From: Neoceratodus forsteri
Lineage: Eukaryota > Chordata > Ceratodontiformes > Ceratodontidae
Assembly: GCA_016271365.2 (NCBI GenBank)
Contig: CM057449.1
Coordinates: 1,562,482,501 to 1,562,546,500 of the forward strand
Reading direction: 5' to 3'
DNA: 64,000 nucleotides
The translations under genes were made by a program, and so were the position numbers. Under the pieces are notes generated by a model. That model worked only from the letters and a program-made list of their open reading frames with translations, did no database searches and was not told the origin of the DNA. This document shows, piece by piece, positions 32,590-43,905 of the stretch (its first letter is position 1; each line of letters starts with the position of its first letter).

Positions 32590-33175
32590 ATGGATGCACC
32601 CGCAGAGGAGACTAAGGAGGGTGCAGACAACTGTCACAAGGGAAGCCCTCAGGAAGGAGGCAGAGGGCACCACAGGGAGAGAAAGCAGCTCCTGGTGGGG
32701 GACTCAATTATTAGGGGGATAGAACTGGGGGGAGCAGGGAAAACTGAAGTAAGGTGCCTGCCTGGTGCCATGGCTTGGAGGGACAGGAAGCATCCTTAGA
32801 TCACGAGAACAGTTGCAAAGGAATTGAGCTGGACGTCATTGTCCACCTAGGGACAAATGACTTAGCCTGCCACGAGATTAGAGCAGTGCAGAAGGACTTG
32901 TAGAATTGGGGAGGGCTTGAGACAAGTAGCAACACAGTATCCTTCTCAGAGGTGCTGCCTGTCAGTGCATGGGTGAGGCGAGGGTACTTTGCACCATGCA
33001 GTTTAACAAATGGTTGAAAAAAATGGTGGAGCACAGGGGTTTGGCTTCATTAGACTGGGGTTCCACCTGGAGGGACACCAGCCTATACTGGCAGGATGGT
33101 CTGCATCTGTCCAGGAAGGGAACAAGTCTTTTGGGCAATCGGTTTAAATGTTTCATTGGCAAGCCTTTAAACTAG
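32590..33175 (+). pseudogene. CR1-like ORF1 with SGNH esterase motifs
   Basis: Some CR1-type LINEs encode an ORF1 with a GDSL/SGNH hydrolase domain, thought to associate with membranes or lipids. Here LLVGDSIIRGIE (about 32692-32727) holds the nucleophile block, and IVHLGTNDLA (about 32837-32866) the NxD block. The domain end, WKKMVEH...LYWQDGLHLSRKGTSLLG, holds the DGLHLS catalytic Asp/His pair near 33095-33115. Frameshifts separate these blocks. The family assignment rests on all three blocks being in the proper order. Confidence 0.8.
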
Positions 33176-33299
33176 TCAAGGGGGGAGGCACTGATAAGCA
33201 GCAGGAAAATCCCAGCCTCCCCCTACAAAACAGGGTACTAAATGAGAAAAAGACCAAGGTAGAAAGGTCAGTGGGGATGCCGCACAGAAGGTAAAACCA

Positions 33300-36010
33300 T
33301 CAAAAATGGAGAGCAATGAGTACCAATGCCCGTAGTCTGGGTAACAAGCTTCCTGAATTAGTGGCCTTGATGGAGGAGGAAGATCTAGATATCGTAGCAG
33401 TCACAGAAACATGGTACACACAGAACCATGACTGGGACGAAACATACCAGGATACACATCTACAGGAGGGACAGGGAGGGTAAAAGAGGAGGAGGAGTAG
33501 CTCTCACATGAGAAGAAATCAAAGCAACAGAACAAAGGATAAACAGGGAGGAGAAGAAGCACTGTGGGTCAATTTGAGGCAGGCAGTGGCACCACAATCC
33601 GCACAGGGTTAGACAGACCCTCTCAGGGGAGGAAATGGACAAGGAAATGATAGAAAGTATACTTAGAATGGCAGATAAAGGGAGATACTGCTGATGGGTG
33701 ATCTGAATATGCCAGATGTTAAGTGGAGTGCAGTTGCAGCAGCCACGCTCTAAGAGTGGGTTATTCTAGATGCCCTACAGGGGCATGCCTTAGACAACTA
33801 GTATTGAGCCCACTCAGAGGGAACAATCTTAGACCTGGTTCTCAAACGGAGATGAAGAGGAGGATCACAGATGGAAGTGGTGGCCATCTGGGAACTAGCG
33901 ACCATCTAACAGTATGGTTCACAATAAACACAGTAATAGAGTCAAGCTTCAACAAAGACAAAGGTACTGATTTTAGGAGTGCTGACTTTGCCAAAATGGG
34001 TGAGTGCCTAAGGAATGCACTAGCAAATGGGCAGGAAGGAGGGTGGAAGAACAATGGGGAATAATAAAACTGCCATCACAGAGGTAACAAGCCTTTGTGT
34101 AAAGCAATAAACAAAACGAAACGAGGTAAGAAACCACTATGGTTCTCAAAGGAAGTGGCAGGAAGGTTCAAGAGAAAAGAAAGCATTCAGGAAGTACAAG
34201 GCATCACAGAAGGAACAGGACAGAGAACTGTATCAGTTAAAGCAAAAGGAAGCTGGAAAGGCAGTCAGAACAGAAAGGCCCAAACTGAGGAAAAGATAGC
34301 CAACTCAGTTAAGAAGGGGATAAACCTTTATAGGTACATCAGGGAGCAAAGGAAGACCAAGGGAGGGATAGTGAGGCTTAATAAAGGGAGGGAGGTGCAG
34401 AGAGGACTGTGAAAAGGCAGAGATACTAAACAAATATTTTTGCTCAGTATTTACAAAGGAAGAGGGGAGGTACTAAAACAAACAGTAGAAACACTCTGGA
34501 TACAGAAGTTGATACCAGCCCATTTACAGAAGAAAGGGTTCTGAAAGAGCTCTTAAACTGAAGGTGGACAAAGCAATGGGGCCTGATGGGATTCATCCCA
34601 GAATTCTAAAAGAACTAAGGGTAGAACTAGTGACACCACTGTCACCCTCTTTAACAAATCATGGGAGGATGGGTGGTACCTGAGGACTGGAGGAGGGCAG
34701 ATGTGATTCCCTTCACAAAAGTGGGAGCAAGGCAGAAGCAGGAAACTACAGACCTGTTAGTTTAACCTCAGTGGTAGGGAAAATGATGCAATCACTTGAA
34801 GGAAAGAATTGTTGAGTATCTAGAGGCCAGAGGGGCACAGGACCCGAGGCAGCATGGATTCACAGCAGGAAGGTCATGCCAGACAAATCTGATAGATTTC
34901 TTTGACTGGGTGACCAAAGTAGAGTTGATCAGGGAGGGGCTGTGACATGGCTACCTAGACTTTAGCAAGGCATTTGACACAGTCCCACAAAAGATTAATA
35001 TACAAGTTAGCCAGCCTGGGAGTGGGTCCCAAGATGACAGCCTAGGTAAAGAATTGGCTGGAGAATAGGACACAGAGAGTAATAGTAAATGGAGTCCACT
35101 CTGAAAAAGGGGTTAGTAGGGGTACCACAGGGTTCAGTATTAGACTGGTCCTCTTCAATGTCTTTATGTTTACATTGCAGAGGGACTGGAAGGGAAAGTA
35201 TGTCTCTTTGCAGATGACACAAAGATCTGCAACAGAGTTGATGCACAAGGTGGGGTGGAAAGGATGAGAAGGACTGGCAAGGTTAGAGGAATGGTCAAAT
35301 GTATGGCAGCTTAGATTCAATGCTAAGAAGTGCAAGGTAATGCACCTGGGAAACAAAACCCAGGGAAGAGTACACAATGGGGGTGAGATACTAACAACAA
35401 CAAAATGGAAAGGGACCTGGGGTAGTCATATCAGATGACCTTAAGGTGGGCAAGCAGAGAGAGGAGTAGTAAGGAGGGCTGGGGAATACTGGGATGCATA
35501 GGGAGAGGCATCACCAGTAGAAAACAAGAAGTTATTATCCTTCTGTACAGACAGCTGGTGAGACCACATCTGGTGTACATGTGCAGTTCTGGAGACCCAA
35601 TCTCCAAGAGACATAGACAGGATGGAAGCTGTCCAGAGGAGGGCATTCAAATGGTGCAGGGTCTGCACCGAAGACATATGAAGAGAAACTCAAGGAGCTT
35701 AATATGTATAGCCTCGAGGAAAGGAGGAGAGGGGGACATGATAGAAACTTTCAAGTACCTCAAGGGAATCAACAAAGTCCAAGAGGGTAGCATCTTTCAA
35801 AAAAAGAGGTGTGCAAGAACAAGGGGGCACAATTTGAAGATAGAAGGGGGCAGCTCAGAGGTAATTTAAGGAAGTATTTTTTCACAGAGAGGGTTGTGGA
35901 TGTATGGAACGGCCTTCCAGAGGAGGTTGTGGAGTCAAAAACAGTGGTGGAATTCAAGCATGCATGGGACAGTCATAAGACAATTCTAGGGGTTGGGGGT
36001 AGGAAGAAGT
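33300..36010 (+). pseudogene. CR1-like ORF2 (endonuclease-RT), broken
   Basis: The APE-type endonuclease begins near 33312 with STNARSLGNKLPELVALMEE and DLDIVAVTETW. The reverse transcriptase runs from about 34540: GPDGIHPRILKE, then QHGFTAGRSCQTNLIDFFDW, then YLDFSKAFDTV, and a catalytic FADDTK box at about 35206-35223. The C-terminal part contains GCIGRGITSRKQEVIILLYR and KYFFTERVVDVWNGLPEEVV near 35870-35925. At least several frame changes are needed to read it through. It would have nicked the target and reverse-transcribed its own RNA by target-primed reverse transcription. Confidence 0.85.
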
Positions 36011-36130
36011 AGGCTGCTGGTTAACTAGGATCTGCAGCTTATCCATCAGGTAGGGAAATGGGCAGACTGGGTGGGCCAAGCGGTCCTTATCTGCCGTCAA
36101 ATTCTATGTTTCTATGTCTATGTTTCTATG

Positions 36131-37729
36131 TAGTGACCCACCCAGCTCACTTCTCTGGTTAAACAAATAAAATTAAAATAAATAAAAATTAATAAAATGG
36201 TGTGGGAAGGTTTCAGAATACCACAGAGGCCTCCACATATGGGGCAGGTGGCCTCTGCAGCAGTGATCACCCATATACACTAGGAGTGAGTGGGCTTTGA
36301 AAAGTCTCAAAGGGTTACTTCACCCTTTACATAACAATAGAGGCTGGATTTTGCTGTTGCCATGCAAATGGCTGTTCAGACCTATTCCATGTATTTGCTA
36401 CTTCAAAGCGGTAGCTTCCCACTGCTGATGGAGTAAGTGATTGCACTTACAGTGGAGCTGGGCATTCCTCAAGTGCCCGCCCTGGCCAACTGGACTATAA
36501 TTGAGACCATGCATGGAAAAAAAGGAGCAGCCTTTAGGGGCTGAGAATCTCAGACTGCAGACAGCTTCTGGCTAACCTCGGTGGGACCACCAGGAGGGTG
36601 TGGGAACCATAGGATTTCCATCTCAAGGGGAGTACCCTGCTGGCCTGGAATCAGTTTCTCCAAAGGCCTGTGGGTGACCGTTGTGCTAGAGGGTGGGCGT
36701 ACATGTGTTTCAGCTCCACAGAGGGTGGCAGAAGGACACACAGAGGAATAGAATGAACCTTCATAAAGCCATGGGAAGACGGGCAGCTGTAAGTAGGAGA
36801 AAGCCTCTCTCCAGACTGATGGGCTATTTAGTGTGGGTCATGCTGTGCTGGAGTTTGGGAAATGGATTAGTAGGAACTATTCTGACTAGCCTAAGATGCT
36901 GTAAATCACTCTTTGTATTAAGTGTGTAGCATTTCTAAGCCTTTCAAGGCTTGGAGTAGGGCACTGTTGTGAACACAGATGCTAGTACCTGTGTGCTAAG
37001 AGCTTCAGTGTGTATCTGGCTTTCATGGCCTTTAAGCCCTGGGGTAATGTTGCAGATAAATTGCAGACCTCTGCAGTCTAGTTTTCCAGCATAGAAAGAG
37101 AGAGATGGTCAGAGAGTTACTGATCCAGTGATGATGTTCAAAAGTGTACTAAGTGTGGGCACAGATGGGATATGGTTATCATACTTCTGAGCCCATGGGT
37201 CTCACTTTCCCAGGAAACCCATCAAAATAAATGTGTAAACAAGAGAATGGAGCTGTTATATAGGTACTCACACATTTGGTATTTGAGGTAATAGAGCTGT
37301 CATTATTAGCCTTGCATGTTGAAGATGAGGGTGTAAGCCTTTTATGTAGTCACCCTCATACACTGCAGCTGGAGAAGCCAAGCTGGTGTAGTTGCCCTCA
37401 TTTAATGTAGAACTGCTGTGTCCATATGGGGCTACTGCAAGACCAAGTATCAGCTATCTGGACCTAGCTGGAGAACTGCTATATAGTTCAGAGGGATGCT
37501 GCACAACCATCTCTAGTGTCATTTATTTGTGACTCAACATGGCAGCTTTAAAGAGCAAGGATCAGGGAATTCAACACAAATGTTTGCTGTAAAGGATACC
37601 TCCCTTTGAATGCAGCTCCTAGACAAAAAAGATCCTGAGACACTGCCCAAGGACTAATGGGGTACCCACCCATCTGTGGGTGGTCTTGTCAGGGCAGCCA
37701 TGGTCCAGTAGGTCACAGGTGAAGTGATT
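36131..37729. other. No gene recognised
   Basis: Non-coding. An A/T-rich string with AAATAAAATTAAAATAAATA at 36160-36200 could be the tail of another LINE next to which the CR1-like copy landed. The remainder is unclassified. Confidence 0.4.
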
Positions 37730-38028
37730 ACATTAGGTACAGTATGCTTTATGTACTGTCTGTCACTACATTTCTTTGGCATTTATATGCTCCCCTTCCC
37801 CAGGCATACCGTAGTCGAGTTTCTACTCTGTGGTTTAATTTGTACATCACAGTCTGCTTGGAATACCTTACTGGACTTATATTTATAATGTTAACATGTT
37901 GACTTTCTATGTATATACCATTTCTTGTATTTATTATACCCCCTTCCCCATAGGTCATACCTGCAAATGAGTGTTAGCTCAGTCTGCCATTCTGTTAAAA
38001 GCTTTTAAATAAAGAAAAAATAAATAAC
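37730..38028 (+). mobile_element. LINE 3' end fragment
   Basis: A T-rich 3' UTR-like stretch ends in TTTTAAATAAAGAAAAAATAAATAA, typical of L2-like 3' ends. No coding segment is present. Confidence 0.35.
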
Positions 38029-38089
38029 CGAATAAGGTATTTATGAATCACGGTATACAAGAGATACACCAGCACATCCCTATAGTCCA

Positions 38090-40840
38090 CAGCAATTTCC
38101 AATATCTCTGTCCTGCCCGATGCCTTCGGTGACCACTGGCCCACTTTTTGTAACTGGTCACCCGGCACAAACAACCCCCCTCCTAAATTTATCTATTGGC
38201 ACTGTCTGAAAAAGGGTGCGCTGGAACATTTCAAAAACTATCTCGGCTCCTGTGACTGGTCGCCACTGAACTCATCCCAGTCCGTTGATGAAGCCCTCTC
38301 CTACTTCATTACCATGTTTAATGCTGTCTGTGATCACTTCGTCCCCTTCACCAAGCAAATTATCAAAGTGCAAATACCCCTGGATATCCCAGGCCCTCCT
38401 CGACCTCATGCATTATAGGGATAACCTTTGGCATAAGGCCCTTGACTCTGGTAAACCCTCTGATAGGCAACTATACAGGGCAGCTCGTAATAAGTGTACC
38501 TGGGAAGTCCAGAAGGTGAAGGTAGCCTATTACCAGGAATCACTATCCTTCACCTGGGGATCCAGACGCAAGTTCTGGAACAACATCAAAGAACTGAGCG
38601 GCAAATCAATGTCCCCTCCTCCCTCCCAACTTAACATAAATGGGAATGTCACCCAGGACCCAACTACCATTGCCAGCTCCCTTAATACATCCTTCTCTGA
38701 TCTCAATAGTGTTTGTCCCCTAATTTCTTTGACCCGCACAATAAAAAAAAACCTCCTGTCAACCCTGCTTCCTCAACTGCCCCCCTCCCCCACATTCCAC
38801 CTCAAGACAGTTTCTCTAAGGGAAGTGAGATCTTACTTCACCAAGTTCCTGGGAAAATCCAGACATAGTGGTGACTCCTTGGATCTAAAGTTCCTCCTCC
38901 TCCTCGCCCTTGACACTGTGCTAGTCCCCCTCACAAAAATCTTAAACCTCTCCCTTAGTCTGGGTCAATTCCTTTCCCTCTGGAAGTCTGCGGCCATCAC
39001 CCCCATCCATAAGGGCAGGGATAGCACCTCCACATCAAATTATTGCCCCATCTCCATTCTCTCCCCCCCCCATCCAAAGCACTAGAAAAAATTATCTCGG
39101 ACCAGGTCACCAACCACTTAGCTAAATATAACCTCCTCTGCCCCAAGCAACATGGATTCAGGAAAGGTCATAGTACCACAACCACCTTTCTTGAATACTC
39201 CAGCTTTATTCATCAAGCCCTCAATTGAGGTCATTTGGTTGGATCTGTTTATATAGATCTGACCAAGGCTTTCAATACCGTTAGCCATCCCCTCCTAATT
39301 GATACGTTTTACTCCATGGTCTTTGCTCCTGACACTGCCTCCTAGTTCACAAAATATCTTAGTGACTGTTCCTAGAACATTTGAATTTGAACTCCCTCTC
39401 ATCCTGTCTTCCTGTACATTCTGGGGTCCTCAAGGTTCACTATTAGGTCCAATACCCTTTAGTCTCTTCATAAACTCACTTCCCAACTCCTGCTCTGGCA
39501 AAATTCTGCTGTATGCAGACAACGCTGTCCTCTTTTGCAGCCACCCAGACCTCACCCCCTTCCAGCTCAAACTCCAAAAAAGCTTCACCAAATCAGAGGC
39601 CTGGTTTTCAGTACATAAGCTGGCAATAAACTACAAAAAAATGAAGGTCATGGTTTTTGCAGCTGCCAGAACAAGCATGCAGCAACCCCCTGACTATCCT
39701 TAACGCCCACAACTCTGGGCTAGATCAAGTCACCTCTTTTAAGTATCTGGTCATCACCGTTGACCCCATGCTCACTTATAATAACCACATCCACACTTTA
39801 TGCTCGACAATCAACTCCAGAATTGTCCTTCTATATAGGCATAAGCAGAGCCTGACCCCCAAAGCACTCCGTTTGGCTGTCACCTCCTCAGTTTTCTCTC
39901 TGATAGATTATGGTATTGTCCTCTATGACTCCGCCAGCGACACTGCCATTCACAGGGTCAAGGTCACCCTAAATAAAGCCTGCCACCTTGTGACTGGGTG
40001 TGATAGAATGACACATTCTTGTGACCTCTACCGGATCTTTAACTGGCTGACCTTTGAGGGCAGACTCCGTTACCACACCTGCCTATTCACCAAAAAGGTT
40101 CTACTCGGGCTTTTCTTGTCTGGCCTTCATAACCTCCTACAAACTGCCCCCCCCCCCACTAGGCAGCCCATCTCTCCTCTAAAGCTCTGTTGTCAGTTCC
40201 CTGGTGTAGAACATCCCTAAGTCAACATGTCTTCTACTATAGGGCACCCCTCTGGATAAATGAACTCCCCCTAGAAACATCACCTCAATCGAGGGTCAGC
40301 CTCTTCAAGTCTGGGCTCAAGAAGGTAATAATATCCACCAGTAGTTGTGATTGCCCTTAATTCAGCATCTCTGCTGGGAGATTGCACCCCCTTCTTTCTG
40401 TGGTCATTGCCCACCGTCACCTCCTGCCCCCTCCTTTTCTCCTAAGCCAGACACTGATGAATTCATGTTCTGCTTCCACTTATTATTTATTGTGCTGTAG
40501 CTATTTCTATATATATTGTCCACACCAAATTGTAACTCTGACTCTGGGTAACTTGCCCATCGCTTTTCTGTTACCAGTTCTGACACTGTGTTAATAGTGT
40601 ATGCTGTAATTATTTCATACATTTTGTTCCTACAATATTGTTACACTGACTCTGGGTAGTCTGCCTGTTGCTATTTCTGTAACCTGTTCTTACATGTGTA
40701 GATAGTTTTATTCTCTGACTTTTGTCTGCCTTATGTTTTGTTTTTCCTTTCCAAGACGTGGAGCCTTTGTAAAGGAGCCTCTGTCTGAAAGGGTTGTAAT
40801 TCTGATCTTTCAAATAAATAAATAAATAAAATAAATAAAT
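38090..40840 (+). pseudogene. L2-like LINE ORF2, 5'-truncated
   Basis: This copy starts late in the endonuclease (near 38220, a segment with CLKKGALEHFKNYLGSCDWS) and runs through the linker and reverse transcriptase. The RT contains WKSAAITPIHKG (about 38980-39015), KQHGFRKGHSTTTTFLEYS (about 39145), and a catalytic box reading YADN rather than YADD (about 39510). The C-terminal part includes SLIDYGIVLYDSAS. The 3' end carries GACGTGGAGCC and an AAATA repeat. Stops and frameshifts show it is dead, and the YADN change alone would remove a metal-binding aspartate. Related but distinct L2-like copies are at 24.0-25.3 and 50.4-56.7 kb. Confidence 0.85.
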
Positions 40841-40984
40841 AATTTAATTGATTAATTCCCTAGAAATCACTCTGAGCAATCCAGTAAACTCCCATTGTGA
40901 GACTTTCACAGATACACTGGATAAGGAGGTTGATTTAAAATAGAACGTTTATAACTTAGGTTACAAAAATTCTACTTGATAACA

Positions 40985-41300
40985 TTAAGAAAAAGAAAAC
41001 AGTTGAGTACCCCCATGTGCCAGCAGTAGAGTGCTGCTCTTCCACACAGATGGCCTGGGTATGGAACCAAGACTAGGTGCCTAAGAGAGGAGGCAACCAA
41101 TAGAAGCAGTGCCCATGACAGGTGTAAGTCCTGACTGGGGAGGGTTGGGTACTGCACCTGGAGCACTAGTGACCCCAGTGGTGGCTACTGAGGCACACCT
41201 CCATTCACAGATGATGCTGTGTGCCAGCGTGGCCATAATGCCAGTTGGGAAGAGGAAGAGGAGCAGGAGGAAGGAGGTAAGTGAGAAAACCTGAGGTAAA
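40985..41300 (+). mobile_element. tRNA-SINE-like element (tentative), copy 1
   Basis: A head with CCAGCAGTAGAGTGCTGCTC resembles a box A, with GGGTATGGAACCAAG as a poor box B. It shares GGGGAGGGTTG and ACTAGTGAC in order with 59058-59345. Family unnamed. Confidence 0.4.
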
Positions 41301-41639
41301 ACCATTGGTGCTATGTTAATGATGCCCCCCTTGGCTGTCTTGGGTCTCCTGGCATCAGTCAGTGTAAGGATTGGGAGGTTGCCTCAAACTGGTGCCAAGA
41401 CTGGGATGCATCTTCAGGCAGGAGTAAAAAGCTCAATAAAAAAAGAAACAAGATTATTCAAAAAAGAAAGTCATAATACTTTCTCTTTTTGATACTACAT
41501 ATTAATACAGTATTATGATGATGGAAAGGGTGGAGGGTCCACCTTGTCTGCCCCCTCCTGTTGCACAGCAGCGACTATCAAATTTGAATATGGACACACA
41601 TTCAAGCTTATTCAAGCTTATCAGTTGGATCTTGTTTTT
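41301..41639. other. No gene recognised
   Basis: Non-coding, including a short A-rich stretch near 41436-41470. Confidence 0.4.
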
Positions 41640-41825
41640 TTTTTGTTTTTTTTTTTAATTTTTGTTGACCGGGTAAGTGCACTAGACAAATCCTGCCTAT
41701 TTTCAGGCACGACCCGGGGGAGGGGGATACAGATGAATGCCAACTGACCTTGAACCAGATTAAGCTGTTGGTGGTATTTTTAGTGAATGAGGGAAATTTC
41801 AGAGACACCGGAAATTCCCTACTCT
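41640..41825 (-). mobile_element. SINE 3' half (split by the Tx1-type LINE)
   Basis: It matches 59640-59815 in the same orientation: the L2-like hairpin tail (GTTGACCGGGTAAG, TTTTCAGGCACGACCCGGG), then GAACCAGATTAAGCTGTTGG, then GTGAATGAGGGAAAT. It stops at CCCTACTCT (41817-41825), where the LINE begins. The rest continues at 47371. Confidence 0.85.
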
Positions 41826-41849
41826 GATGGGTGGGGGACCTTCCATGAG

Positions 41850-43860
41850 GCATCTGACTCCACCTCAGTATGTCTCAACCGCTGGAGAGGACGGAGGTGT
41901 GGAGTGCTGGACTGCAGGACCAGAGCAAGATTGCAGAGATATCCCTACCAGTGCTAGCGTTTCAGAATGTACTGAAAATGACATACCTGTGAAGGAGATG
42001 TCTTCAGTGGAGAACATCGACCCCAGGAAGAACCAGATGGTGACCAAATTCTTATACCAGAAGAGGAGAAAAGGAAACGACCAGAGAATGGTCAAACAGC
42101 TTCTAAGAGTACAGTAAAAGGAGCAGCGTCATGCAATTACAGCCTTATGGAAACAGATGCGATGACCAGTACACCAGTAGAGGACCTATTTCTTTTCGGC
42201 TCATCTTTCCACATGGTCCCCTGAGCAAGCCGCTAGAGAAAGCAGGCTGGATTAGACTCGACTGCATGGATACTAGATCCTATTTTCCTTGCCTGGAAAT
42301 GGATTGGTGAACCAGATGGACCGTTTGGATGCAGTGAGTGCAGCAGGAGAACACTTTTCAGTGACGGACCAACTGCCGTGATCACTTCCGCTGTTAGTTC
42401 CTGATTCTCAGCATGGAGATTTGCTGAAACCGATGGAGGAATCCAATTCTACATTTCAAACCCCTGCAGACATGGATATCAAGTCATCGCTGAAACAGAA
42501 CATTGAGCTACCACCACAGTCGAAGGTCAGTACTTTCAAGCAGACATGAACGTTGTTACTGCTTTGCAGAACTCAGTTGTTGCTCCTTCTTCTGTTAAGC
42601 CTGCTAGTAAACCAGCCAGCTACGCTTCTTTTTAAACAGTCAGAGGTCCCACTGAGAAAAGATTTGTAGCCCGTATACATTACAAGGGGATATGGACCTT
42701 CCTCCAGACCGGAACTTTGTAGGAAAGACTTCAATAATACAATCTTTAAGATTAAACCCTCAGATGTGTATGCTCTAATACACTTTCAGGAGACTCTAAT
42801 TTTGATGTTTCTTTCCGTACTGCTGCATTGCTAGATAAATTTGGTCTCGTTACTATAATGCTCGTGGCAGACCCTGTCTGGAAGCATTTTGTGATTATTC
42901 CCATTACTAGGCCATCGCAAAAAGTCATTACTGTCCTTTTTAGGAATGAAGGAGTAAATGTTTTAGATATATTGTATTGGTTGGAACAGCTGTTGCACAG
43001 TTACTCGGCATACCACATGCTTTAATTGATGTAAATGGTTTTGGACGGAGGGTGGAGATTTATGTGCAACTTAAAATTAATGAGTTTGGTATTCAGCATC
43101 TGCCTAATTGTTTTTTCTAGGTCGAGACCGTGGTATATTGTTTTACCCAGGGCAACCGAGATCATGCTATAGATGTGGCTCATTGTCCCATCTGAGCTCT
43201 GATTGTGATAAACTGAAATGTACTTCATGCGTATGATAGGTCATACTGTGTTGGCTTGTACAGTTCCTCCCACTTGTAATTTATGCAGTGATACTTCACA
43301 TGTATTTTCAGCCTGCCATGGCGGCACATAACACTGCAGGCTATGCAGAACATGATGCTTATATTGCTAAATCCTCTGTTATAGGGACCTCCCCAGGATT
43401 TACTACCACCTGTTACAAATAACGGAAAACTTCCTTCTTTCACTACCTCCATTGTAAATGCCCCTGTTTTGCCTGAACCTTCTGCAACTTCTGAATCTCC
43501 TAACCTTCCTGAACCCTCTGCATCCCTTATTTCCCATGACCCCACTGATATTTCTGGAATTATAGACCAACTCTGTAGAAGAATTAGCGGTGTTTCTAGT
43601 ACTCCAAAAGATGATGAAGAGCATGGAGAAACTCTCTCCCCCACCAGTGGCTCGGGACTCGCCTGCCAAACAGGTAGATGCTGTATCCATCCCACTATCT
43701 AACCCGTATGAACCCCTACAAGTTGGGGTGAGGCCATGGAGGAAGAAGATGGAGACGTTGAGAATTTATTTCTTCCTATTCTTTCCATGTCGGCCTCTGC
43801 ATCATTACTTTTAATTGAAAGTTCTGGGGCTATTTCGAAAAAGAAGTCTGCTAGAGTGAG
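41850..43860 (+). pseudogene. Tx1-type ORF1 with CCHC zinc knuckle
   Basis: ORF1 of these LINEs makes the RNA-binding protein of the retrotransposition particle. An early open stretch begins near 41827. A canonical CX2CX4HX4C knuckle, CYRCGSLSHLSSDC, lies at 43165-43206, followed by a second Cys pair (KCTSC-like) before a stop. The Pro/Ser/Thr-rich region at 43440-43690 is probably the C-terminal tail. Several frameshifts separate these parts. Confidence 0.7.
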
Positions 43861-43905
43861 AAAAGAAATGAGAGGGTTATTTATACAGAGCTTTCTTCCT
43901 TTTTC

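Larger units (their letters stand above)
32561..36130 (+). mobile_element. CR1-like LINE, long but frameshifted
   Basis: A near full-length non-LTR retrotransposon of about 3.6 kb with ORF1 (esterase-like), an endonuclease, a reverse transcriptase and the family's 3' terminus (GGTCCTTATCTGCCG, then TTCTATGTTTCTATGT octamers). Many single-base indels break both frames, so it cannot be active. The same family occurs at 16506-17330 and 51569-54966. Confidence 0.9.
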